From the NCBI GenBank assembly GCA_936432065.2, contig OW386293.2, positions 26,920,234 to 26,984,233 of the forward strand: a stretch of 64,000 bases of DNA. The letters are read 5' to 3'. This document shows, piece after piece, positions 45,228-56,867 of the stretch. The DNA is from Rutpela maculata (Eukaryota; Arthropoda; Insecta; Coleoptera; Cerambycidae). Position 1 is the stretch's first letter. Each line of letters opens with the position of its first letter. The notes below the pieces were generated by a model, which saw only the letters and a program-made list of their open reading frames with translations, did no database searches and was not told the origin of the DNA. The translations under genes and the position numbers were made by a program.

Positions 45228-45239
45228 ATATTAAAAGCC

Positions 45240-46475
45240 ACTCTAAATAAACTAATTATTTGATGCTAACCATTGAAATTGAAACAATTTTCAATTATTC
45301 ACTTGAAATACTTCTAAGTATAAATCTATACAGTGGAATTTACAACAAACCCGCGATAAATATCAGACCGATTATGATCTACCCAAGTCCGTGGTAACTT
45401 CTTGAACACTTGCTATTAGTGTCAGCCGACTACAGAAAGCATTTTAAGTTTCATGCTAATAAATTTTAATGCCATTTAAAAACTTGTTTGGAAATTCATG
45501 TCTAATAGCATCATTGTTCTATCAGAATTTCCTTTCTAATAAACTATGTCTTACATGTGCAAAAATAATGGCCTTAGACCTGGAAATTCTAGTAATATTA
45601 AATCGTATCTAAGAAGTTGTTATTTGGAGTCCAGCAAAATACAAAGTTAATTATCTCATCAAATCAATTTTGTCACTGAAGATGATATATTTCATGAAAA
45701 TCTGCATTTCAATGTTAAAATAAAGACGTACCTACACCGAAAAATATAGTGTTTAATATACTGAGTGACGTTTTCATTGGAACATCCAAAAAAATTCAGG
45801 AGAAATAGCGAGAAAGTAGAAATTAGCGATTGAAGGAAACGCTCTCTTTTGGTATCCGAAAAAATGTTTTTCTATTGAATGATCAGAGTTCAGTTTCAAC
45901 TTGATTAGCGTGTCTTACATTGACTTGTAGATTGGTTTTCGAGTTTTCTTCTGCGTTGAACATTTTATCATAGTCTTATCTTATCGTGGTCTTTTTCTGA
46001 AGCGAAGTGAGTTGTCTTACAATGTTCCTTAACTAAGCCCTTATTTCAAAGATATGAAAATATGAGAGTTTGTATGAGGTGAAACTGTAAACTTGGCATA
46101 GATTGAAGAGTGGGTTCAACCACTGACTGTAGAGAATACAGTACAATCAGGTCCGTGGACAACGAATGAGTTAACGAGTTCACAACAGATTAATTTTTCA
46201 AATAATAAGGCCCATTGTTTTTCCGATATCGTCTTATTAAATGAGGATGAATTTGAATCACTGACCCAGACATTTAGGCATCTTTTACGTTCAACCAGCA
46301 ATAAGAGAATTTGAGGCCGTTTCATTGGTCTATTCAATGCTGCATCTAGGTATTACACGTTGTATTATAAGTTTACCTGTCATACGTTAGGTGTTGGATA
46401 TCTTGGTATATATGGAAGGTGAATAGCAGACTTTGTCGACAAAATAAAATATTGTAATGTTGTAATAAGACCATC
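45240..46475. other. Non-coding, no gene recognised
   Basis: No repeat or gene recognised. A minus-strand ORF at 46116-46337 has no family resemblance that I can support. Confidence 0.4.
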
Positions 46476-46932
46476 ATATACATTAGGGTGGCCCATCTTT
46501 TTCGAAATCGAAATTTTTTATTTCTCACCCCTGCAAATGGTTCCATTTGAAGAAAAAACAGTCCCCTCAAAATATTATTGAGGCAAATTGAAGGCAAGGG
46601 GTGCCGCAGAATGCATTATTATGCAATAATAAAAGTAAATGGAATTATTTACATTCTTTGGTTGATGCATTGTTTTTTTTTTTAATCAGCAACATTTATC
46701 TTTAGAATGACTAATCAAGTCATATAAATATCAAAGACATTATCTGTTGTGACTATGACATGTGTCATACTACTGTAAATTCGTAGTCTAAGAAAACTAG
46801 ACTAGAAGTTTTTGAAATAAAACTCTCGTTTTATCTTTGTGTATTTTATTATGAAACGTTTTTTTCATACATAGTACCAAATATTATCCTAAATCTACAA
46901 GACATATAGTAATAAAAACAATATTTTTTGCA

Positions 46933-48864
46933 CTAGGCCAAAGCATGCGACAGGGTTTCTTTTTTTACATTTGGAAACTGTGATTTATAATCATTTACAA
47001 CTTGGAGTAAAAACTGTTTTTGGTCTTCATTTTTTGTTAAAATGTCATTATAGTCAGTAATAAGTTTGATTCCTCTCTCAGCGGCATCAGTTACAACTTT
47101 AATTTTGTTTACAATATTGAAACATCGGGTATAACTTTCATTTTCCCTCCATGTTGTTGGATCATTTTCCAAAAATTCCATAGACAAACCTAATTTTTGA
47201 AAAAACTGTTTAGTGTTCTCGCATATGAAGTCCTGAATTTCCTTGTTTTCAACGTCAGTAATGCTACTAATCATAAGTCGTTTAATACCCTCTTGATTTG
47301 GTGCTTTCTTGTTCAAAGCTTTAACCATTTCTCTTTTAGTGGTAACTGAAATATCGTCATCAAAGAAAGATAAGCCAACATTTACTGAATTAAGGTACCA
47401 TAAATGGTTCACTATTTTCCTACTTGCGGCTTGAGATATTTCTTTGTCAATATTTTGATAATTAATGAGTTCTTTACAAAAGTCTAAGTCATGAAGCGGT
47501 GCTTTACTAGCAAATGACGCTGTAAACCAGGCCTTTACATAAACCTTTACAATAAAGAGACATATATCTTCAATACCTATTTTTTCTTTTTTAGTTAGTT
47601 GGAACTGATCTTGGAAAAAAAATATTTTTAGACAGTAAATGGCTTTGGCCATCCAACGTGCATGATGAAATGCCCCTGGTTGATAGAATGTCGTGTGAGT
47701 GGGCTCTTCTTCAACAAAAAGTTTAGAAAGCATTAAAAATTCTTTATAATCATCACGAGGCTGTTGCAAAGTTAAAGCTGCATTTAGAAACTTTACAATT
47801 TCGGCTTTAACTGGTTGTAAAATGTGTTTAATTTTTGATACCTGAAATCCAGTTTTTAGTTTATTTTGATCTATTTTAGGCCAAAATTCCCTAAAACGTT
47901 TAAATAGTGGCACATTTGGACCAGATGAGGAAGGCATTTTTGTGTCAAACACACTTCTCAAAACCACTTCAAAAATATGATGTCTACAAGGAAAATATAG
48001 AATATCTCTTTCTAATTTTTGTTGCAATAGTGTGGCTGTCCCATTTATATAACCCATATTTGATGCTGTTGTATCACAACACAAAGCTATTACCTTTTCG
48101 TCTAAATTCCATTCACAAAGCACATCATAAACTGCTTCAGTCTGTTCTCTTCCAGTTGAATTGGGCAAAGCTGGTACTCCAAGTAGTTGTTCAATATCTC
48201 CACTAGTAACTAAGATAGCAAGTCTATCGATATTTCCCATTCCAGTGAGAGAAGGTAAAAGTTTTCCATCCCAATGGATGACTGGGGCCGGCAATTCAGA
48301 ATTACCGAAGGCAGTTTTTAATATTCCAGCTCTTTCTTCGCGGATGCGTTGTCTAGAGCGCTGAAGTGTGGTTCTGCTGATGGACAAAGATGTGGTGTCA
48401 TGTCCTAGTGCTTCTGCTACTGCCGTCAAAATATGGACTCCATACCTGTCGCTTATTTTGCAAGCATCAAATGCAGCGGCTATTTTTGGTGTGATGATGT
48501 TACATGTTCCATACAATCTCCTCTTTTTTGGCTGTGACGGGCCAGGCTGGTCTTGTAACAACTCTTCTTGGGCTTCGATTATTTCATCTTCATTTTCGTT
48601 GGAGTCGGCTGAATTACTACTTGATGATGGACAGGTGAATGTTTCCTCTAATCTAGCTTTTTCTTGTTGACTTCGTTGCATTCGTTCGGATAATTTCTGT
48701 AATTTCTCCTCAGCTGATTTTTCTTGAGAAGCAAGTTGGTAATCAATACCATGCATAAATCCAGGACGTCCCTTTTTTCTTTGGTTAATTAAAAACTGCT
48801 TATCTTCATCTATTTTCATCAACTCCAATGCATTTGCATGAGAAATGTCAAAGAGATCGTCCAA
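46933..48864 (-). CDS. hAT-like transposase, main ORF (643 aa)
   Basis: An uninterrupted 643-codon frame, probably lacking its true N-terminus, which lies in the overlapping upstream frame. It has a Ser/acidic linker at residues 75-105 and a basic PKKRRL nuclear-localisation-like motif at 112-117. IHWDGKL (D199) and LCCDTTASN (D264) are candidate catalytic aspartates. YFPCRHH (C293, H296) gives the C-x2-H motif seen after the second Asp in hAT-type transposases, and HHARWM (R403, W404) resembles the hAT RW motif. AERG (E596) is a candidate catalytic glutamate. Similar proteins are common as uncharacterised insect proteins. The stop is TAG. Residue roles are inferred from spacing, not proven. 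Confidence 0.75.
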   Translation of the reverse strand: MDDLFDISHANALELMKIDEDKQFLINQRKKGRPGFMHGIDYQLASQEKSAEEKLQKLSERMQRSQQEKARLEETFTCPSSSSNSADSNENEDEIIEAQEELLQDQPGPSQPKKRRLYGTCNIITPKIAAAFDACKISDRYGVHILTAVAEALGHDTTSLSISRTTLQRSRQRIREERAGILKTAFGNSELPAPVIHWDGKLLPSLTGMGNIDRLAILVTSGDIEQLLGVPALPNSTGREQTEAVYDVLCEWNLDEKVIALCCDTTASNMGYINGTATLLQQKLERDILYFPCRHHIFEVVLRSVFDTKMPSSSGPNVPLFKRFREFWPKIDQNKLKTGFQVSKIKHILQPVKAEIVKFLNAALTLQQPRDDYKEFLMLSKLFVEEEPTHTTFYQPGAFHHARWMAKAIYCLKIFFFQDQFQLTKKEKIGIEDICLFIVKVYVKAWFTASFASKAPLHDLDFCKELINYQNIDKEISQAASRKIVNHLWYLNSVNVGLSFFDDDISVTTKREMVKALNKKAPNQEGIKRLMISSITDVENKEIQDFICENTKQFFQKLGLSMEFLENDPTTWRENESYTRCFNIVNKIKVVTDAAERGIKLITDYNDILTKNEDQKQFLLQVVNDYKSQFPNVKKETLSHALA

Positions 48865-49256
48865 TTTTTCAACGAAATTTTTTTCTTTACTCCCGCACTG
48901 GCCCTTTTAGCTGATTTTTGTAAGTTCCTCCACTCTGCATAAAGTTTATCTAGTTGTTTAACACAATGAAAATCCTGACGTGTCGGAATGCGAGCTTTAT
49001 CCCAAAAAACTGACACCTCTTTTATTGTTAATTTAGCACTTTCATGTACACTTAGCTTCACTTCACGAATATTATAAAAGAGCACTTGTAATACTTGTCT
49101 ATTAGACGGCAATTTATTGCCAATGATTTGTGACGAATAGTGTCCAACTAAGTAAATGAAAGTATCCTTTCGTAAGGATCTAACATCAGCCATCGTTAAA
49201 TGTTTTTTCAAAAAGGAACGTATGCTAGAACTTATAATGTCACCACTGTAAAACAC
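48819..49256 (-). CDS. hAT-like transposase, N-terminal ORF (145 aa)
   Basis: Starts at an ATG about 320 bp inside the TIR and reads MFYSGDIISSSIRSFLKKHL and so on. Charged residues and a KVKL-type region are followed by SVFWDKARIPTRQDFHCVKQ and LYAEWRNLQKSAKR, a likely DNA-binding domain of unknown type. It overlaps the main ORF by 46 bp, one frame away. The shift point lies in an A7 run at about 48884-48890: after KKK the upstream frame would continue into NFVEKLDDLFD of the main frame if one A were restored or a -1 slip occurred. A single-base deletion (or assembly error in the homopolymer) is the simplest explanation. Confidence 0.65.
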   Translation of the reverse strand: MFYSGDIISSSIRSFLKKHLTMADVRSLRKDTFIYLVGHYSSQIIGNKLPSNRQVLQVLFYNIREVKLSVHESAKLTIKEVSVFWDKARIPTRQDFHCVKQLDKLYAEWRNLQKSAKRASAGVKKKISLKNWTISLTFLMQMHWS

Positions 49257-49584
49257 AATTGCAAATTGACATAAAAACCTACCGTAGGTGCATTATATTT
49301 CCAAACTTCCAAAACAAATAATTTCTAGGAAATAATTACACCAATAAAACATTATGAGAAAAGAGGTAGATATTTGTATTTTAAGTAAAATTTAAGTGTA
49401 TTACCGTAATAAAATCTTATCTACAAATTTCTACCTGAATGCGGCACGGGTTACCTTTCACCGAATTATCTGAAACTTTGACATAAATTATTCCTAGTAT
49501 AATAGTATATTTTCGTGGGGTGAGACTTAAAAAATACGCAAAAAAAATTCACCCCCTATAGAGATGGGCCACCCTAATATACAT

Positions 49585-51375
49585 GGCACCGGTGTTGGTA
49601 ATAACTCTAAGGAACTGAGAGTTTTAGAAGATAGATTCATGAGCGTCATTACAAATTTCTCAAGATACACTTTCTTTAGAGACCTCTTTATGCACGTTAT
49701 CATGATATAGCACGACCGGCGAATTACATTCACTAAACCACCTAAGAACATTACACCTTCAAGCTGGATGATTGTTCATTAACAAGCAACGTAACCCAAA
49801 TAAGGCGTGATCCCGAATAAAACACACCAAGCCATATCAGGAGTTGCTTATTTTCCAGAGATCTCTTTAGCCACATTCCTTGTGACTATAACTCCCCTTT
49901 TGCCATCATCTGCCACTGATAATATTCAATCATTTACCCCTTTCCTGTCCCTTCTTCATTTCTCCTTTTCCATTTTTGTTTGTGTCCTAAATTGTTCTTA
50001 CCACATAATTTCTATAAATCATAAAATTTTGAAACCAGAACATTTGAAATTAAACCTTGAGCGGCCAGTATTCGATGCACAGTAGATTGCGAGAATTGGG
50101 TTATTCATCTGGATCCTCTTTCCTCATCAGTAGTCAAAATTTTTTTATTACTGAGTGCATACTTTTATTAGTTTTAAGTTTTAATCGCTTTTATTTTCTT
50201 TTGGAAATTTCAATGAATATTACCATTTTTAATTTGACCTTGAGGTGAAGGGAGTTAGGATTATTTTTATTTATACATTTCGTTAAATTGATTTAATCTC
50301 TTCCCCCAGTTTCTCAATTGCCACGGTGCCGAGTGCCATGGATGGTGTAAACTATTTTATTGTATTAATTATATTAAAATTTTAAAGTCTCCTACATGGA
50401 CTCAAGCGTAATTGTTCAATTTATTTGTTTTATTTATTTTTTTATTATATTAGCTATATTACGTCCAGAAAGACCTTGAAACAACCAATGAGACAGTTGC
50501 AAATACTGACATTGCCGTATGACTAAATGATTCTTATAAGTGACTCAATTCTGCTTGTAGGCTCTCGGTGGAACCAGATATTTGTTGTTGATATAAAGAA
50601 AGCTCAGATAATCAGTTTCGTGCAAATGTGAGACAGTAAATGCAGAAGGAATTAGAGTGTGAAGTTGTAAGGGATATATTTTTTAATTTCAATTTCTTTC
50701 AAATTAATTTTCAAAATTATTGTTTCTGCATAACATGCATTACATAAATTGCCCATTATAATGTCCATAATGAAAGTTCAGTAAGAAATATGACCTGCAC
50801 TAGAACCCTCTTACATTACAGCCAGGAAAACTTTGTCTGCAGAGAAGGAACTTGTGGACTCAATTGTCAAACTAGCAAGTATTTTCAAGATACTGGAAAT
50901 TGTATATCCACGACAGGAAACATGGTTGGTATGCTTATCTGGAAACGATTACGGTGTGGAGTGGAATTTTGGATGTCTAAAGAAATAATTCGGTAGGTGC
51001 TCGGATACAGACTTGTCAGTGCTGGGATAATCTCTCTTGGGATCAACGACGAGCCAAAAATAGTAAATTTGGTATAAAAATTTGCATCTACAACTGGAGA
51101 AGTTGGAAGCACTCTAGAAACTTTACTCTTCACTATTCCAAGCACGAATATTACCATTGCTATGGATGATTCGAACGCAAAGGTTGGTTCCACATTGGAA
51201 GATGATAATTTGCTGTTGTTAGTGAATTTGATATCGGATAATGAAAGCAAAAAAAGGTAAAGGGCTAATTAAGTTCTGCCTGGACACTCTACCTATACGA
51301 TAGTTAATACTACATTCTAATAGCATCCTCGATGCCTTTACACTTAGCAATTACCTGTCGGTAAACTAAGGAATG
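49585..51375. other. Non-coding, no gene recognised
   Basis: Mixed-composition sequence, with a possible dispersed-repeat string CCACGGTGCCGAGTGCCATGG near 50319-50340 that resembles 1168-1192. ORFs of 63-121 codons on both strands (for example 50885-51250) match no family I recognise. Confidence 0.4.
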
Positions 51376-51379
51376 AGAT

Positions 51380-51905
51380 TGGTTATATTATGAGGAACTC
51401 GTGGAGACCATAAATCAACATGTTACCCGGCGCTGCCTGTGGTTCAGATTATGAATTGTTCATGTACACCTTCTTGTTGAAGCTGAAAACGCGTTGAAGA
51501 CACACAGAAACGTCTACTCATCATAAGTGGTATAATCAAATTAAATTTAGGAAATGCATAAGTGAAGTGTGTGAGTCTCTAAAAGTAAGCATCATACAAT
51601 TTTCAATGGGAACTTAGAGGGATACGTAGAAGTGTTAAACAACCTAGGATAACTGTTGAAATAATAACTGAAATATAAGTCAGAAAAATTCTGAAGGCTG
51701 AAATTCCTAACATGGCTTTGAAATCAGAAGAGTATAATAGCAGTAGTACTAGAAAACAAAAACTATATTTACAACTTTTTGCAAAGGCAAGATAGTATTA
51801 CGTACCTTTCGTGGACAACCGTAAGGCTTTTAACAATGTGGAATGAGACAGATGCGGGGCTGTATTACTGTAGATGGGAACACCCAGGTATCTCATCTAC
51901 AGCTT
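51380..51905 (+). pseudogene. LINE endonuclease/RT remnant (RTE- or BovB-like)
   Basis: Near 51420-51490 the frame reads PGAACGSDYELFMYTFLLKL, like the C-terminal SDH region of an APE-type endonuclease (here SDY). Near 51810-51900 FVDNRKAFNNVE then, after stops, GTPRYLIYSLFF resemble the first acidic motif (F-x-D-x-x-K-A-F-D) and the following helix of a LINE reverse transcriptase. The two lie about 320 bp apart, shorter than in an intact LINE. The copy is heavily decayed. Confidence 0.55.
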
Positions 51906-52014
51906 ATTCTTTATAATTTGGTGACCTGAAAATGACATGTAATTTTTGGCAGAGGGAAAATAGAAAGAAATTGTTGTGAGAAAAATCTTTTTCATCCCCA
52001 TGTTGAGCTTAGAT

Positions 52015-52660
52015 TAGATTAGATTTGGAGCTGGCTGATTGGCGATCCCTGTTGATCTATTATGACACTCCTTGTCTAATTTTACTTAGAGCTCCTTCTC
52101 CAGCTTTGTCTTTTGTATCAGACTACATGGCTAGGCCTTCGCAATGGTACATCACATGTACTGAGGTTTCCTCTTCCTCCTAACCGAATCCGCATATTGC
52201 ATCGTCTACCAGGCCCATTAGACTCATATGTCTATTAAGCCTACCGTGTCCAGTTAGAAGACCTACCACTATCCTAATAGCCTTTCTATTTTGGCGTAGC
52301 AGGTCTTCTGTGAATTTGGCCGATCGTTCTTTAATGAAGTTTTTGGCCTGTCTATGTCATAGGAAATTCTTCCACCACTCTAGACACTTATTTTGTACAT
52401 ATTCATTAATGGATGTTAGTATGCGTGGCTTAGCTACACTGCAAAAGGTCCTACTTGGCCTTTTGATGAATCTTCCTGGGCCAGTTCATCAGACTGAGGA
52501 TTTATGGAAAGTCTTTCCTCACTACCAGTCGACAATATTTAGGGCTCATTGTGAACGCTCTGATATCGTGTTCGCTAGATCGTCAGCGTACCTTAGGCTA
52601 TCCTATCCTATGTGGAGTTTACATTGGATTGACCTTCCAGACTTAATTTTTTTTATTTAG
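52015..52660 (-). pseudogene. RNase H-type LINE, C-terminal fragment
   Basis: On the minus strand a frame near 52330-52190 reads RSAKFTEDLLRQNRKAIRIV and GLLTGHGRLNRHMSLMGLVD. DAICGFG, a stop and EEEETSVHVMYHCEGLA follow. C-x2-C..H-x4-C remnants fit the zinc-knuckle-like tail of Jockey/LOA/R1-type LINEs. The comparable tail in the fragment at 17147-18480 (KQLKCAMGILTGH) shows relatedness. Stops are frequent. The segment 52660-52340 may hold a decayed upstream linker. Confidence 0.65.
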
Positions 52661-52664
52661 TCGG

Positions 52665-53365
52665 CGAAATTCGGAATTTTTCCATTTCCCTATCCCACAA
52701 AATCGTATTTTTGGTCAGTACTGGAATTTTATAAAAAGTGTCTGGAAAACGTGAAAATATCAAAACATTTCAAAATCTCCAGTTGGCACCAACCCTGTAA
52801 TATGTAATTGGTTAAATACCATACACAAAATTTAAAGAACAACCATTTCATAACAAATTTCCTCAGTAAAACCAAGTAAACAACTCAATTACTTATCATA
52901 TTTTCACGAAAGCACAGGTGGGTGATAATTCAAGATTATTTAAAAACTTTATGGTTATAACACAAAGCACCTGTTTATACTAAAACCAAGCGTAAAATAA
53001 TTCGCTCTTGTTGGCAAGATCTATTCGCAGGTAAGCATACAGCAGGACACAGGTGCATCTTAGTCAAAACGAAAATTAAATAAATATATGTTTATAATTT
53101 TATGAGCTAAGCAGATGCAACGGTAGAGAAAGGAACCACCATGTAATGAATTTCTCGATAGCTATCACATTTTCGGCATGCTGTCTCAATATGTTAGCGT
53201 GTATTAAATAATGTATAAGAAGCAAGTGGTGTATCATCTCATAATATTGCGGTTTGATTACAGATTATAGATACTGTAAGTATAACGAGTAAATATATAT
53301 AAAAGAAATAATACAACCGTTCACACTACTTACCTGCTTAGCATAGTCGATGAAGGTATTTACCT
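52665..53365. other. Non-coding, no gene recognised
   Basis: AT-rich, with no repeat or ORF that I can assign. Confidence 0.4.
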
Positions 53366-53368
53366 TTT

Positions 53369-54072
53369 TTTTTTTTAATGAGTTTGTGAAAGTGTATAGA
53401 ATAATATGCTGAAAAGTTTACATTTCGCTCGGATGCAGAACATAAAAAAAAAGGGGGAAAAATTTTTTTTCATCCATTTTTTCAACATTTTGAAACTAAC
53501 TCAAGCTACGAAAAAATTAAAAATACAAATGGATAGATCACGTATTTATGAACAAAAAATGTCCCAACAGATCGATAAAAATTATGGGAAATTTTATGTT
53601 CTACAACTCTGATCTCTTGATATTTTTCACCAAAATGCATAGTTTTTCCTCAAAATAGAAAAAAAGACGAAAGAAACGCTAAAATTCATATATATGTATA
53701 TATTTCTCAAAAACCACACTTTTCTAGAATTGCGGGGGGTAAAAATCATGTTTAGACAATCCAAATACTTCACTTTTTATAGGTCTCATAACTTCGGGAA
53801 AATTTTCTTTAATTTTTCCTAATTTGAAGGGAGTATTCAATAAAATGCATTTAACCGTGCGCTTGGCCGCGCAGAGTGACAAGAGTATTTCGCAATTTTT
53901 TCCAGGAATACCGTGGCTTTAGCGATAAATTTACCCTGACTTAATTTCAAAATTTTGAAAAATTTGATGAAAAAAAATTTTCTTTTAATTTTTTTTTATG
54001 TTCTGCATCCAAGCGGAATGTAAACTTTTCAGGATATTATTGTATACACTTTCACGAACTCATTAAAAAAAT
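53369..54072. repeat. Foldback element, about 700 bp
   Basis: Inverted arms of about 150 bp at 53369-53520 and 53920-54072. Matching blocks are AATGAGTTTGTGAAAGTGTAT, GAAAAGTTTACATTYCGCT and GGATGCAGAACATAAAAAAA with their complements. The loop is about 400 bp and non-coding. Arms are about 85-90% similar by eye. The class is unknown. Confidence 0.75.
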
Positions 54073-56514
54073 TATTCATTTTGCTGTTTTTGAAGGTTTC
54101 ACTATAAAATGTTCTGTGTCGTCTGGGCTAGCTGGTTTAGTAAAATTGTTGAATTTGTGATGCACTTTAAAACTAGGAATGCAATTAATAGCAAAAGTAA
54201 TAGAAAATTCAAGATTTTTTAATGGTAGTTATAATCAATATTACTATTATTATATTAGGTTAGTAGGGTAAGTATAATAGTACCTGTTTTATTTTATTTT
54301 ACAAACCCAACAGAATTTACATTCCAATTACAGGGTAGGCACATACAGTCAGATGTAAATTATCATATTATATAACACTAAGTGTTAGGTTGTTGTTTAC
54401 TGGATTCAACAAATTGAAAAATATTGTACTTACTTACAACTTTGATCTATTTCTTGTTACTGAAACTTGGCTTTCGCCTATAATACCATCCGAGCAAGTA
54501 GCAATAAATGGTTATAAAATAATTAGGGAAGATCGTGTGGGAGGCAGAGGGGGGGGTATAGCTTTATATCATAGAGACCATTTAAAAGTAAGCAAATTAA
54601 ATATTGAAAGTAGTGTAAATGCACCTTTAGAACAGCTTTGGGTAAGTTTTAAATCTAATAATATTACTTTTGCTCTAGGAGGGGTTTACAGACCACCTGA
54701 TACTAATGTCATCGAATGTATTAATGAGTTAGAAAATTCAATATCTTATGTTACTCCCATAGTTGATGAAATTTTGTTAACTGGCGATATTATCATTAAT
54801 CTACTAAACACAGCCAATAATAATAGTATAAAATTTACTGAATTTTTGGAGGCGTATGGTCTCTCGTTAGCTAATCATGAGCCTACTCGAGTTAATGCCC
54901 ATAGTAACTCTTTAATTGATATAATCAGTATCAGTAACCGTGAGCTTATTCGGACCTGTGAAACTCTCGAAACACATGATATATCTGATCATTGTCCAGT
55001 GTACTGTGAATTATCCATTGAATCAGCTAAACCAAAACAATTCTTTAAAACATTTAGAGATTTTAGGTATTTTAACTTTGATAACTTCGATAGAGACCTT
55101 AGATGCCTGCCCTGGCATAACTTGTACTTGTTAAATGATTGTGATGAAATAGTATATGTGTTCACTGACTATCTGACTAGCTTATTTAATATTCATGCTC
55201 CTCTTAAGACTGTCAAAATTAACAAGCCGAAGGCTCCTTGGCTAACAGATGTAGTAAAGCTTATGATTAAAACAAGAAAGAACGCTCTAGCTAAATTTAA
55301 AAGAAGTCGCGATGCTGGTGATTGGGTACGGTATAAGTATGTACGTAATATGGTAACCGCAGCTGTCCGAAATGAAAAAAAGCTTATTTAGAATTCATAC
55401 AAGATCAGCACAACAAAAAATTATGGGACACTCTAAAACTACTTGACATAATAAAAAAGAAGTGGACGAATAACTTGCCAGATCACCTTAATGATCCTAA
55501 TCAAATCAATCACACCCCCTCCGGATTACACCATTGATTTCTACAGTTCACAATTATTAGATCCAAATAATAATTTTACTTTTAATCAAGTCACGGATGT
55601 CGAAGTGGAGAACTACATTAAAAATATAAAAACCTATGCAACAGGAACTGACGGAATCACCCTAAAAATGCTGCAAGTCTGTTTACCTTTTCTCATCCCT
55701 ATTGTCACATTTATGGTGAACAAATGTATCACTGACGGGATTTTTCCAAAGAGTTGGAAAACTTCACTTGTAATACCGCTTAGTAAAATAAGTCAACCCA
55801 ATGAATTTTCAGACCTAAGGCCTATAAATATTTTACCCGTAATTTCAAAAATTTTGGAACGAGCATTATACGACCAGATCCACAGCTACTGTTTAGCTAA
55901 ATCAATTTTACCTGAAAACCAATCAGGTTTCAGGCAAAATCACAGCACCACCAATTCACTCCTAAAAATTACTGATGACATAATCAGCAATCGTGACAAA
56001 GGCAGTGTAGCTATATTACTGTCACTAGATTACAGTAAAGCTTTTGACACCATGAGTCACCAGCTCCTATGCGCTAAACTTAAATATTTCGGTTTTCATA
56101 CCACTGCATGTTCCCTAGTTAGGTCATACTTAACTGATAGAAATCAACAGGTAATCAGTAACGGTAGACTGTCAGTCACTAAAAATATAATCCATGGAGC
56201 CCCGCAGGGGTCTATTTTGGCACCACTACTCTTTATCATAAATACCTCAGATTTTAAAAGAGTTTTACAAAATTTTTCTTCTTCTTTTATGCCGACGACA
56301 CAAATTTATATTTTGCTGCTAACATTGAAAAATTTCTGCAAATGGAAATTTGTCTTAACGAGGACATTCGCAATTTAGTTACAATATTAAAAAATCATTG
56401 TCTCAATATTAACAGCACAAAGTCATCTGCCATTTTATTTGGAAGTCCTAAAGACAGACAGAGGGCCATAAACAATGTGTCCATACGGGTAGATGGACAG
56501 AGGCTGGACTATCA

Positions 56515-56867
56515 GTGAATATCAGTCGATATTCCGTTGGAGCAACGTCGAGCGCGGTTAGTACTTGGATGGGGTCCCATCTTGGGAAATACAGCGTTCT
56601 CGTCCCACCTTCTAGCGGCTTGTATATCAGTGTTTATGCGGAAGTTACGTAATTTCAGACGGGGATTACGTAGTGGATATACCATCCTTCGGAGGGGATG
56701 TAAAGCAGGCGGTCCCTTGTCTATTAAATGTTAGGCAAGTAAAAGATCCCTACTCTTCTTAAGGGAAGAGGTTCGGCAAAATTTCCAGGTTGGGGGTAGC
56801 TCGTCTCCTGGCGTCGGTAATAGGCCCTGGTAGCGGAAATAGGCCGACGTTAAATAGTTAAAAAAAT
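56515..56867 (+). mobile_element. 5S rRNA-derived SINE, copy 3, inside LINE
   Basis: The same element as at 44852-45227, in the same order: GTCGAGCGCGGTTAGTACTT, then GGATGGGGTCCCATCTTGGG (about 9 bp deleted relative to copy 2), AAATACAGCG, the body, and GACGTTAAATAGTTAAAAAA. The 5' end is truncated at the TGAATATCAG part. It splits the LINE between VDGQRLDY and DFQLRF. Flanks show no clear target duplication, and about 30 bp of LINE is missing, so a small deletion accompanied or followed insertion. Confidence 0.85.

Larger units (their letters stand above)
46484..49576 (-). mobile_element. Complete hAT-like DNA transposon, 3093 bp
   Basis: Both ends carry the 15-bp TIR TAGGGTGGCCCATCT, and both sides are flanked by the same octamer ATATACAT (46476-46483 and 49577-49584), a perfect 8-bp target duplication. 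TIRs starting YARNG and an 8-bp duplication are the hAT hallmarks. The transposase is encoded on the minus strand in two overlapping frames, with AATAAA at 46845-46850 downstream of the stop. This is the youngest-looking coding element in the window. Other superfamilies with 8-bp duplications (P, Merlin, MULE) are less likely from the tips. Confidence 0.9.

Noticed and set aside
47907..48670. Plus-strand ORFs opposite the hAT-like transposase
   Set aside because: They are antisense shadows of the 643-aa frame, with no independent motif.
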